NCBI GenBank assembly: GCA_900079695.1
Contig: LT599022.1
Span: forward strand, 2,858,530 to 2,922,529
Length of the DNA stretch: 64,000 bases
DNA from: an uncultured Alphaproteobacteria bacterium
GTDB lineage: Bacteria; Pseudomonadota; Alphaproteobacteria; Rhodospirillales; Rhodospirillaceae
Direction: 5' to 3'
The position numbers and the translations under genes are program-made. Shown here piece after piece: positions 9,604 through 16,246 of the stretch. Every line of letters starts with the position of its first letter. Within the stretch, counting starts at the first letter, position 1. Below the pieces are notes generated by a model that did not search any database, was not told the DNA's origin, and was given only the letters and a program-made list of their open reading frames with translations.

Positions 9604-11208
9604 TTACTTCGCCGGCCGGACGTCCTGCGCCATGGTCTGCTGATCGACGCGGGCCTTGTAGGTGAGGCCGGCCTTCATCGCCCACGGGGTCTTTTCGAAA
9701 TGCACCGGGATCATGCCGGTGTCGGCCATCACCTCGGCCATCGCCTTCTGCAGCAGCGCCTCGCGCTTGGCGTCGTCGATGGTGGCGAGCGCCTGATCGA
9801 GGGTCGCGTCCATCTGCTTGTTGCAGTATTCGGCGTAGTTGGTGGTGCCGTAGCCCTTTTCCTTGTCGCGGCAGGCGACCAGGGACTTCAGGGGCGAGGA
9901 GGCCTCGCCGGTGCCCGCGCCCCAGCCCGCGAGGTAGGCGGCGAACTCCTGCTTGCCGCGGCGCGAGAAGAACACCGAGGCGGTGACCGCGTCGACGTTG
10001 GTCTTGACGCCGATGCGGGTCCAGTACTGGGCGACCGCCTGGGTCACCTTTTCGTCGTTCATGTAGCGGTCGTTGGGCGAGCCGAGGGTGATCTCGAAGC
10101 CCTTCGGGAAGCCCGCCTCGGCGAGCAGCTTCTGCGCGCCCTTGGGGTCGTAGGCGTCGACCGGAATCTTCGGGTTGTGGCCGAACAGGCCGGGCGAGAT
10201 CAGCTGGCCGGCGGGCTCCGCCTGGCCGTTCATGATCTTGGCGTCGATCGCCTTGCGGTCGATCGCGAGGGACAGCGCCTTGCGCACTTTGGGGTCGGCG
10301 AGCGGGTTCTTGTCGGCGCCCTTGATCCCGGGGTGAACCTTCGGCCCGCTGTTGAGGGCGATGTAGATGACGCGGTTGGACAGCCCGTCGACGATCCGCA
10401 CCGACTTGTCCTGGCGGAGGCGCGGCAGGTCCTGCGACGGCGGATTCTCGATGAAGTCGACGTCGCCCGCCAGCAGCGCGGCGACGCGCGGGCCGTCGGC
10501 GAGAATCGGCTTGAAGGTCACGGTGTCCCACGCGGCCTTCTCGCCCCAGTAGTCGGGATTCCGGACCATCACGATCCGGTCGCCCTTGACGAATTCCTTG
10601 AACTTGAACGGGCCGGTGCCGTTCATCGCCTTGCCCGAGTTGAAGTCCTCGGTCGAGGGATAGCTCTCGATGCCCTCGCAGCCGTCCTTTTTGAAGACGA
10701 TCGGGCCGGTGACCTTGCCGGTGTTGGCGGCGACGATCTGAATCGTCGAGATGTCGGTCGGCAGCAGCGGATACGGCGTCGCGGTCTTCATCACCACGGT
10801 GGTGTCGTCGGGCGCCTCCATGCTCTCGATCGCCTTCATGTAGATGGTGAAGGCCGACGGGCTGTTCGGCACCTTCGGCACGCGGCAGAGCGAGAACATC
10901 ACGTCCTTCGCGGTGAACGGCGTGCCGTCGTGGAATTTCACGCCCTTGCGCAGCTTGAATTCCCAGGTGGTGTCGTCGACCGCCTTCCACGAGGTGGCGA
11001 GACCGGGCTCCAGGCGCTGGTTCTCGTCCTGCTCCACCAGGGTGTTGAAGGCGTGCTTCGCCATCGCGTTGTTGGGAACGAGGTTGTGGTAGTGCGGATC
11101 GAGCGCGCTCGGCTCCGCCGACAGGCCGATTCTGAGGTCGGCGGCGTTCGCGGCCGTCGCCGCCAGCCCCATCATCAGGGCGGTGGTTCCAATCAAGAGG
11201 TTGCGCAT
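9604..11208 (-). CDS. dppA: Peptide ABC transporter substrate-binding protein (SBP_bac_5)
   Basis: A 534-residue secreted solute-binding protein with signal peptide (MRNLLIGTTALMMGLAATAANA). It has the SBP_bac_5 fold seen in DppA/OppA. Hallmarks are LRIGLSAEPSALDPHYHN, the hydrophobic pocket segment GVKFHDGTPFTAKDV, and FNGTGPF-like NGTGPFKFKEF. ATG is preceded by GGAGAGA. It is the first gene of an operon that continues through dppBCDF, the N-formylglutamate amidohydrolase and the ArgE-like deacylase, so N-blocked peptides or amino acids are plausible cargo. A divergent LysR regulator and a palindromic operator lie upstream. Confidence 0.92.
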   Translation of the reverse strand: MRNLLIGTTALMMGLAATAANAADLRIGLSAEPSALDPHYHNLVPNNAMAKHAFNTLVEQDENQRLEPGLATSWKAVDDTTWEFKLRKGVKFHDGTPFTAKDVMFSLCRVPKVPNSPSAFTIYMKAIESMEAPDDTTVVMKTATPYPLLPTDISTIQIVAANTGKVTGPIVFKKDGCEGIESYPSTEDFNSGKAMNGTGPFKFKEFVKGDRIVMVRNPDYWGEKAAWDTVTFKPILADGPRVAALLAGDVDFIENPPSQDLPRLRQDKSVRIVDGLSNRVIYIALNSGPKVHPGIKGADKNPLADPKVRKALSLAIDRKAIDAKIMNGQAEPAGQLISPGLFGHNPKIPVDAYDPKGAQKLLAEAGFPKGFEITLGSPNDRYMNDEKVTQAVAQYWTRIGVKTNVDAVTASVFFSRRGKQEFAAYLAGWGAGTGEASSPLKSLVACRDKEKGYGTTNYAEYCNKQMDATLDQALATIDDAKREALLQKAMAEVMADTGMIPVHFEKTPWAMKAGLTYKARVDQQTMAQDVRPAK

Positions 11209-11294
11209 GGGGGTGGTCTCTCCGGTTGCAGTGACACGCTCCGACTCACGTAGGTGCTTGTCAGCGCCAGCCTTCCCGAGATCATTGCTTTTTT

Positions 11295-11327
11295 ATGTTT
11301 GACCCAAGCTAAACACCGGTCAAACAT
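11295..11327. promoter_or_regulatory. Palindromic operator between dppA-like gene and lysR
   Basis: A perfect 10-bp inverted repeat, ATGTTTGACC and GGTCAAACAT, separated by 13 bases, in the 161-bp divergent intergenic region. The half-site word GTCAAA recurs at 11331. Size, symmetry and position match a LysR recognition site, and the surrounding DNA is much more AT-rich than the genes. The presumed ligand is the divergent LysR protein; this was not tested. Confidence 0.75.
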
Positions 11328-11369
11328 AGCGTCAAATACGATTGCATCATAAGATCATCCGGAAATCCT

Positions 11370-12278
11370 ATGGCATCGCGCATAACGATGAGGCAGATCG
11401 AGGCGCTGCGGGCGGCCGTGCTCACCGGAGGAGCATCCAGCGCCGCGCGGCTCCTCAACGTTTCCCAGCCGTCGGTGAGCCGTCTGCTCTCCGAGTTGGA
11501 GCGCGAGGTGGGGTTCCCGCTGTTCGACCGCAGCACCCGCAGATTGCGCCCGACTCCCGAATGCGAGGTGCTTTACGCCGAGGCGGAAGGGCTGTTCGCG
11601 GGCCTCAACGGCATCGCCGCGCGCGCCAACGAGATCCGTCAGGCGGGACTCGGGCAGCTCCGCCTCGCCTGCATGCCGAGTCTCTCCTCCGGCGTGCTGC
11701 CGCGGGTGGTGGCCGAATTCTGCCGCGCTCGGCCGGACGTGCAGGTGACGCTCTCCTCCTACGGCTCGGCGACGGTGGTGGACTGGGTGTCGCGCGGCGT
11801 GGTCGATCTCGGCATCGCGCTCAAGCCGCTCGAATCGCCGGGGGTGGAGAGCGAGCTCCTGATCTCCACCGAACTCGTCTGCGCGATGCCGGGCGACCAC
11901 CCGTTGGCGCAACGGGCGGTGATCGTCCCCTCCGATCTCGCCGAGGTCGACTTCATCGGCCTCACCGACGACCGCCTCGCCTGGGGCGCGATCTCCAACG
12001 TCCTTCACGAGGCGGGCATCACCCCGCGGCGGCGCATCAGCACCCAGCGCGCCTACACCGCCTACGCCCTGGTGGCGGAGGGCATGGGGGTGACGGTGGT
12101 CGAGCCCTTCACCGCCCACGCCTTCCGCGACCGCGGGGTGGTGACGCGGCCGTTCGCGCCGCGGATTCCGCTGTCGTTCTACCTGTTCTTTCCGATCGGC
12201 AAGCCGCCTTCGGGCGTCGCCCGCGAGTTCTGCCAGGCGGTGCGGGAGTTCCTGGTGCGGATCGCTCCGGTGCGGTGA
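11370..12278 (+). CDS. LysR-family transcriptional regulator of the peptide operon
   Basis: A 302-residue LTTR. The N-terminal winged helix-turn-helix is MRQIEALRAAVLTGGASSAA followed by LNVSQPSVSRLLSELE (about residues 7-50). A linker helix follows, then the two-subdomain LysR substrate domain from about residue 93 (LRLACMPSLSSGVLP). It is transcribed divergently from the dppA-like gene and shares the palindrome at 11295-11327 with it. The effector is not predictable; a peptide, glutamate or N-formyl amino acid would suit the operon. Confidence 0.9.
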   Translation: MASRITMRQIEALRAAVLTGGASSAARLLNVSQPSVSRLLSELEREVGFPLFDRSTRRLRPTPECEVLYAEAEGLFAGLNGIAARANEIRQAGLGQLRLACMPSLSSGVLPRVVAEFCRARPDVQVTLSSYGSATVVDWVSRGVVDLGIALKPLESPGVESELLISTELVCAMPGDHPLAQRAVIVPSDLAEVDFIGLTDDRLAWGAISNVLHEAGITPRRRISTQRAYTAYALVAEGMGVTVVEPFTAHAFRDRGVVTRPFAPRIPLSFYLFFPIGKPPSGVAREFCQAVREFLVRIAPVR

Positions 12279-12305
12279 AAACCCGGTCGCCCCCTTGCGG
12301 TGAAC

Positions 12306-12324
12306 GAGAATGCGAGTCAATATC
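12306..12324. promoter_or_regulatory. Fur-box-like site upstream of flavodoxin
   Basis: The 19-mer GAGAATGCGAGTCAATATC matches the classical Fur consensus GATAATGATAATCATTATC at 14 of 19 positions by hand alignment. It lies 72-90 bp before the flavodoxin start, in an AT-richer gap. Flavodoxins that replace ferredoxin in iron starvation are commonly Fur-controlled, so the position makes sense. Two further Fur-like sites occur at 37398 and 41746. Confidence 0.5.
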
Positions 12325-12341
12325 ATGTGGCCTTCATCGTT

Positions 12342-12370
12342 GCGCGTCCGGGTTCCGGGCGCGCCTTTTT
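12342..12370 (+). terminator. Hairpin plus T tract between lysR and flavodoxin
   Basis: Arms GCGCGTCCGG and CCGGGCGCGC (one G-U pair) with a four-base loop are followed by C and five T. It has the form of a Rho-independent terminator for the LysR gene. It lies between the Fur-like site and the flavodoxin start, with only 25 bp left for a promoter downstream, so it may instead act in the flavodoxin leader. Confidence 0.55.
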
Positions 12371-12395
12371 CCTGCAATCGACGGAGTGTCGGGTC

Positions 12396-12917
12396 ATGGC
12401 GCGTATCGGATTGATCTACGGTTCGGACACGGGCAGCACCAAGCGCGTCGCCAAAACCATCAAGGCGCTGTTCGACGACGAGACGATGAGCCCGCCGATC
12501 GACGCCGGCCGCGCCACCGCCGAGGAGGTGCTCGCCTACGACTATCTGATCGTCGGCACCCCGACCGTCGGCGTCGGCGAGATTCCGGCGGACTGGGAGG
12601 ACCTGATGGCCCGCCTCGACACCGCCGACCTGTCGGGCCGCACCGTCGCGGTGTTCGGCCTCGGCGATCAGTTCGGCTTTTCCGACAGCTTCGTCGACGC
12701 GATCGGCGAGGTCGCCGAGTTCTTCGCCGAGCGCGGCGCGAAGGTGGTGGGGCAGTGGCCGGTCGAGGGCTACGAGTTCGAAGCCTCGCAGGCGGTGCGC
12801 GACGGCCACTTCGCCGGACTCGCGCTCGACGAGGACAACCAGCCGGAGCGCAGCGCCGAGCGCATCGGCGCATGGCTCGGCCGGATCGCCGGGGATTTCG
12901 GCTTCGCCGCGCCCTGA
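12396..12917 (+). CDS. Flavodoxin (long-chain)
   Basis: A 173-residue FMN electron carrier. The phosphate-binding loop is IYGSDTGSTKRVAK (residues 6-19), the second FMN loop is GTPTVGVGEIPADWED, and the third is GLGDQFGFSDSFVDA; the extra strand insertion marks the long-chain class (FldA/NifF). It should carry low-potential electrons in the cytoplasm, for instance to nitrogenase or biosynthetic enzymes. The ATG before ARIGLIYG is used; an open extension of 32 codons upstream overlaps the hairpin and Fur-like box and has no protein-like content. NifF and FldA cannot be separated without nif genes nearby. Confidence 0.88.
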   Translation: MARIGLIYGSDTGSTKRVAKTIKALFDDETMSPPIDAGRATAEEVLAYDYLIVGTPTVGVGEIPADWEDLMARLDTADLSGRTVAVFGLGDQFGFSDSFVDAIGEVAEFFAERGAKVVGQWPVEGYEFEASQAVRDGHFAGLALDEDNQPERSAERIGAWLGRIAGDFGFAAP

Positions 12918-12923
12918 GGCGGG

Positions 12924-13724
12924 TCAGTCCAGAATCTCGATCTGTTCCGGGTGGGTGGCGGCGATCATCGGCCCGTCCGTCTCGAACACCCAGCCGCGCA
13001 CCCGCACCCGCTTGCCGCGGTAGTCGGGCATCCGCGCGCCGAAGCGTTTGCGGTCGCCGGGGGCGATGCGCACGGTGAAGTCGCGCGCCCAGGCGCGGCC
13101 GAAGTTGAGATAGGTCGGCCCGTCGCCCGAGGACTGCGCCAGCACCACGCCCTCGACGAGTTGAAAGCCGCCCGGCTCCACCTCCGCCGCCGTCCGCACC
13201 CGGTATTCCGGCAGCGCCCACAGCCCGCGTCCGGCGCGCCGCGCCGCGTCCTCGACCGCGAGCATCGCGGCGACGCCGCGGCGGTTGTCGGGGAGGCTGT
13301 AGACCCGGGCGAAACCTTTCTCCAGCAATGCGCGTTGCAGCCATGCGCCGTCGTCGCGCACCACGTGGGCGAGGCGGCGGCCGTAGCGGTCCTGCGGGTT
13401 GGCGTCGAAGTAGAGGACGAGCGCGCGGCCGCGCACGAAGGCCTCGACGAACGCCTTCGCCTCCGCGCCGAGCGGCTCGCCGCGGCCGGTGAACGGCGGG
13501 GCGTCGGGCTTCGGCGCGCGAATCCCGACGAGCCGCACGCGGCTGCCGTCGGAAAGGTCGAACGAGGCGGCGTAGGCGACGCTCGCGGCCGTCAGCCGCG
13601 GCCCCTCCGTCAGTCCGTCGAGCGGTGCCTCGGCGCGCGCACACGTCACCCCGAGCAGCAGCGCGAACACCGCTGCAACCGTGCGTGGCACGATCCGGGG
13701 TTTTGCCGTATCATTCCGGTTCAT
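12924..13724 (-). CDS. Secreted thermonuclease-family protein (SNase-like OB fold)
   Basis: A 266-residue protein with a signal peptide (hydrophobic residues 15-31, cleavage near ARAEAP). The region from about residue 45 to 170 is a staphylococcal-nuclease-like OB fold: SDGSRVRLVGIRAPK, EAKAFVEAFVRGRALVLYFD and RYGRRLAHVVRDDGAWLQ are recognisable blocks. The C-terminal third looks like a second OB-type nucleic-acid-binding domain (YRGKRVRVRGWVFETDGPMI). The catalytic Arg-Glu-Arg set is only partly evident, so nuclease activity is probable but not certain. It is convergent with flavodoxin (6 bp apart) and divergent from the prolyl aminopeptidase. Confidence 0.8.
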   Translation of the reverse strand: MNRNDTAKPRIVPRTVAAVFALLLGVTCARAEAPLDGLTEGPRLTAASVAYAASFDLSDGSRVRLVGIRAPKPDAPPFTGRGEPLGAEAKAFVEAFVRGRALVLYFDANPQDRYGRRLAHVVRDDGAWLQRALLEKGFARVYSLPDNRRGVAAMLAVEDAARRAGRGLWALPEYRVRTAAEVEPGGFQLVEGVVLAQSSGDGPTYLNFGRAWARDFTVRIAPGDRKRFGARMPDYRGKRVRVRGWVFETDGPMIAATHPEQIEILD

Positions 13725-13767
13725 GCGCGCATCCTAACGCGATCGCGCCCACAACGGGAGGCCGAGG

Positions 13768-14781
13768 TTGGATACCGTCCACGCCGCCGATCTCTATCCG
13801 CCGATCGCGCCGTTCGCCTCGGGCATGCTCGCGGTGGGCGACGGGCACCGCATCTATTGGGAACAATGCGGGGCTCCCGGCGGCATCCCGGTGGTCTACT
13901 TCCACGGCGGCCCCGGCTCCGGCTGCCTGCCCGCGCACCGCCGCTTCTACGATCCCGACCGCTACCGCATCGTGCTGTTCGATCAGCGCGGCTGCGGCCG
14001 GTCCGCGCCGATCGGCGAAACCCGCGCCAACACCACCTGGGACCTGATCGCCGACATCGAGGCGCTGCGCCGCTATCTCGACATTCCCGCGTGGCTGGTG
14101 GCGGGCGGAAGCTGGGGCACCACCCTCGCGCTCGCCTACGGCCAAACCCATCCGGACCGCTGCCTGGGGTTCATCCTGCGCGGGGTGTTCCTGTTCGGCG
14201 CGGAGGAGGTCGACTGGTTCCTCACCGGCATGGGTCGCTTCTTCCCCGAGGCGGAGGCGCGCTGGCGCGGCTTCCTGCCGCCGGACGAGCGCGCCGATCC
14301 TCTTGCCGCCTACGCCCGACGCCTCGAAGATCCGGATCCGCGCATCCACGGTCCGGCGGCGCACGTGTGGAACGCTTACGAGCACGCCTGCTCCAGCCTT
14401 CACGGCCCGCGCGACGGCGACGTCTGGTGGCGCACCCCCGAGGTGGTGGACGGCGACGTGGTGGCGCTGGCGCGGCTCGAGGTCCACTACATGCGCCATC
14501 AGGGCTTTCTCGCGCCCGGCCAGCTTCTCGCCGGGGTGCCGAAGGTGGCGCATCTGCCGCTTGCGGTGGTGCAGGGCCGCTACGACGTGGTCTGCCCGAT
14601 CCGCACCGCCCATCGCCTGGTGCAGGCGTGGCCGGGCGCGTCGATGACGATCGTGCCCGACGCCGGGCATTCGGCGTTCGAGCCCGGCACCCGCGCCGGA
14701 ATGGTGCGCTACGCCGACGCCTTCGCCCGCAATTTCGACGGCTTCGCCGGGATCTCCCCGGTGCGGGCTTTCGCGCTTTGA
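13768..14781 (+). CDS. pip: Proline iminopeptidase (alpha/beta hydrolase, S33)
   Basis: A 337-residue cytoplasmic enzyme that releases N-terminal proline from peptides. The oxyanion-hole motif HGGPGSGC, the QRGCGRS loop, the nucleophile elbow GGSWGTTLAL, the acid in GRYDVVCP and the histidine in DAGHSAFEPG are all present, in the order expected for S33 prolyl aminopeptidases. The start is TTG, supported by GGGAGGCCGAGG just upstream. It would act on peptides of the kind imported by the transporter at 5.6-11 kb. Confidence 0.93.
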   Translation: MDTVHAADLYPPIAPFASGMLAVGDGHRIYWEQCGAPGGIPVVYFHGGPGSGCLPAHRRFYDPDRYRIVLFDQRGCGRSAPIGETRANTTWDLIADIEALRRYLDIPAWLVAGGSWGTTLALAYGQTHPDRCLGFILRGVFLFGAEEVDWFLTGMGRFFPEAEARWRGFLPPDERADPLAAYARRLEDPDPRIHGPAAHVWNAYEHACSSLHGPRDGDVWWRTPEVVDGDVVALARLEVHYMRHQGFLAPGQLLAGVPKVAHLPLAVVQGRYDVVCPIRTAHRLVQAWPGASMTIVPDAGHSAFEPGTRAGMVRYADAFARNFDGFAGISPVRAFAL

Positions 14782-14814
14782 TCCCCACCGTATTCGCGGT
14801 ATAACCCGCCCCAA

Positions 14815-14891
14815 GTCCCCGTAGCTCAGCAGGATAGAGCATCGGATTCCTAATCCGGGGGTCGCACGTTCGAATCGTGTCGGGGACGCCA
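14815..14891 (+). tRNA. tRNA-Arg (anticodon CCT)
   Basis: A 77-base cloverleaf including an encoded CCA. The acceptor stem GTCCCCG pairs with CGGGGAC, the D arm is GCTC..AGAGC, the anticodon loop TTCCTAA gives anticodon CCT at 14849-14851 (reads AGG, arginine), and the T arm contains TTCGAAT. AGG is a rare codon in this GC-rich genome. Arg-CCT genes are frequent integration sites of islands, and an integrase remnant lies directly downstream. Confidence 0.97.
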
Positions 14892-14894
14892 CGA

Positions 14895-14940
14895 AAACCC
14901 CTGCTTCGCCAAAGCGATAGCAGGGGTTTGTTGTTTGTTT
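14895..14940 (+). terminator. Rho-independent terminator after tRNA-Arg
   Basis: Eleven-base perfect arms AAACCCCTGCT and AGCAGGGGTTT around a 13-base loop, followed by a T-rich stretch (TTTGTTGTTTGTTT). Confidence 0.85.
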
Positions 14941-14976
14941 CGCCTCGCCGGAAGGTAAATACGCGCCCCATAGAAT

Positions 14977-15147
14977 TCAACGGATTACAACGAACTCCGA
15001 TGAATTCCATATTTTCCGTGGCGCATGGCGGGGGCTCAATCGGAGGCGAGACCCGCGCTTCGCGGCGGAGACGATTTCCTCCGCCTTTGCGACGTCCGGC
15101 CAGAGGTGGCCGTAGCGGTTGAGGGTAACCCGAGGCGTGCCGCCTGA
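14977..15147 (-). pseudogene. Tyrosine-recombinase (phage/island integrase) C-terminal remnant
   Basis: On the minus strand a 56-residue open stretch reads TPRVTLNRYGHLWPDVAK and continues to a TGA. The segment T-x-N-x-YGHLWPD is the characteristic end of many phage and island integrases, in which the Tyr is the catalytic nucleophile. A TAA closes the frame immediately upstream, and no other part of the integrase is recognisable between here and bioY, so this is a decayed fragment. Its 3' end points at the tRNA-Arg gene 86 bp away, the arrangement of an element integrated at the tRNA 3' end. I found no second copy of the tRNA end in the window. The sequence from 15148 to the bioY start shows nothing further. 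Confidence 0.65.
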
Positions 15148-15323
15148 TTACCTCCACCAAGGGGCCGGTTCTCCCGCCGTGATCCGGCGGCGGGCGTCCC
15201 GGTGGCGTCGCGAGAAAAGCGCTCGCCGGGGAGTCTCGGGGTTTGCTAACATGGCGGCACTGGATGCGGTTGTGGGTGGTGAGGTTTATTCCCGCGAACC
15301 GCGTCGTCAGCCCGGAGTCTCCG

Positions 15324-15905
15324 ATGTCCGTATCCGCCGCCATGCCCTCCGCCGCCGCGCTGCCCCAGTGGGTGCGCCGCCGTTCGCCGCCGGTGCAGGT
15401 GGCGCTGCTGGCGCTCGGCGTGGTCGCCGTCGCCCTCGCCTCGAAGATCTCGGTGCCGATGACGCCGGTGCCGATGACGCTGCAGACCTTCGCGGTCACG
15501 CTCGTCGGCGGGCTGCTGGGCTGGCGCCTCGGCGGTCTGTGTCTGATCGCGTATCTCCTCGCCGGAGCCGCCGGGCTGCCGGTGTTTTCCGGCACGGCCG
15601 CGGGGCTGGCGAAGCTCCAGGGGCCGACCGCCGGGTATCTCTTCGCCTTCCCGCTCGCCGCGGCGGCGGTCGGCGTGCTGGTCGAGGGCGGGTGGGCGCG
15701 GGCGTCGCTGGCGCGGCTGTGCGCGGCGATGCTGATCGGCAGCGCGATCTGCCTGATCGTCGGCGCGGCGTGGCTGGCCGCTTCGGTCGGCGCGGAGGCC
15801 GCCCTGGCGAAGGGGGTGACGCCGTTCCTGCCGGGCGCGGCGCTGAAGTCCCTGCTGTCGGCGTTGTGCCTCAAGGCCGCCGCCACCGCGTTCGGCCGCC
15901 CCTGA
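15324..15905 (+). CDS. bioY: Biotin transporter BioY
   Basis: A 193-residue integral membrane S-component of the ECF biotin uptake system, with six predicted helices. Family motifs are visible: SVPMTPVPMTLQTFAVTLVG, the LLAGAAGLPVFSG stretch and GPTAGYLFAFPLAA, which line the biotin site in BioY. An ATG with CCCGGAGTC upstream and normal BioY length define the start; an in-frame extension of 27 codons upstream has no family similarity. No bioM/bioN genes are adjacent, so it either works alone or uses distant ECF subunits. No BioR-type operator was seen upstream. Confidence 0.92.
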   Translation: MSVSAAMPSAAALPQWVRRRSPPVQVALLALGVVAVALASKISVPMTPVPMTLQTFAVTLVGGLLGWRLGGLCLIAYLLAGAAGLPVFSGTAAGLAKLQGPTAGYLFAFPLAAAAVGVLVEGGWARASLARLCAAMLIGSAICLIVGAAWLAASVGAEAALAKGVTPFLPGAALKSLLSALCLKAAATAFGRP

Positions 15906-16018
15906 CGCCCGCTCCGCGCGGGGCGAGCCGTCATACTTTGCGACACTTTTCCCGCCGCGCGGCACACTCCGCCGACACCTTGGCGCTAGGCTCTCCTCAT
16001 GCCCGGAAGGAGGGAACG

Positions 16019-16246
16019 ATGACGTCGAGCACGATGGAGCTGCGGGAACTGGCGCGGTCGGCGAACTGCCGGCTGTCGGAGATCGAGGGCGAGCTCAGGG
16101 TGCTGCGCAACGAGATGCGCGACAGCGTCAAGGCGCTGCGCGCCGAGGCCCGCAAGGACGCGCGCACGCTATGGCTGGCGCTGTTCGCGCTCGCCGCCGG
16201 GGTGGTTCTGGTGGCGGGCGCCACCACCGTTCTGTTCATGCGCTGA
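16019..16246 (+). CDS. Small single-span membrane protein, unknown function
   Basis: A 75-residue protein with a strong ribosome-binding site (AAGGAGG, 6 bases before ATG). The first 50 residues are highly charged and heptad-like (RLSEIEGELRVLRNEMRD and KALRAEARKDAR), consistent with a short coiled coil. Residues 51-73 form one hydrophobic helix (LWLALFALAAGVVLVAGA). The C-terminus overlaps the convergent GGDEF-hemerythrin gene by 11 bp. No family was recognised; it looks like a tail-anchored membrane adaptor. Confidence 0.7.
   Translation: MTSSTMELRELARSANCRLSEIEGELRVLRNEMRDSVKALRAEARKDARTLWLALFALAAGVVLVAGATTVLFMR

Noticed and set aside
12396-12917. Assigning the flavodoxin specifically as NifF
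   Set aside because: No nif genes are in the window and the upstream site is Fur-like rather than a NifA/sigma-54 promoter.
15148-15323. Possible riboswitch upstream of bioY
   Set aside because: The region has GC-rich dyads but none of the conserved core words of cobalamin, TPP or FMN riboswitches, and no BioR site.
15148-15323. More integrase sequence upstream of the remnant
   Set aside because: No frame on the minus strand gives recognisable catalytic Arg or His-x-x-Arg motifs.
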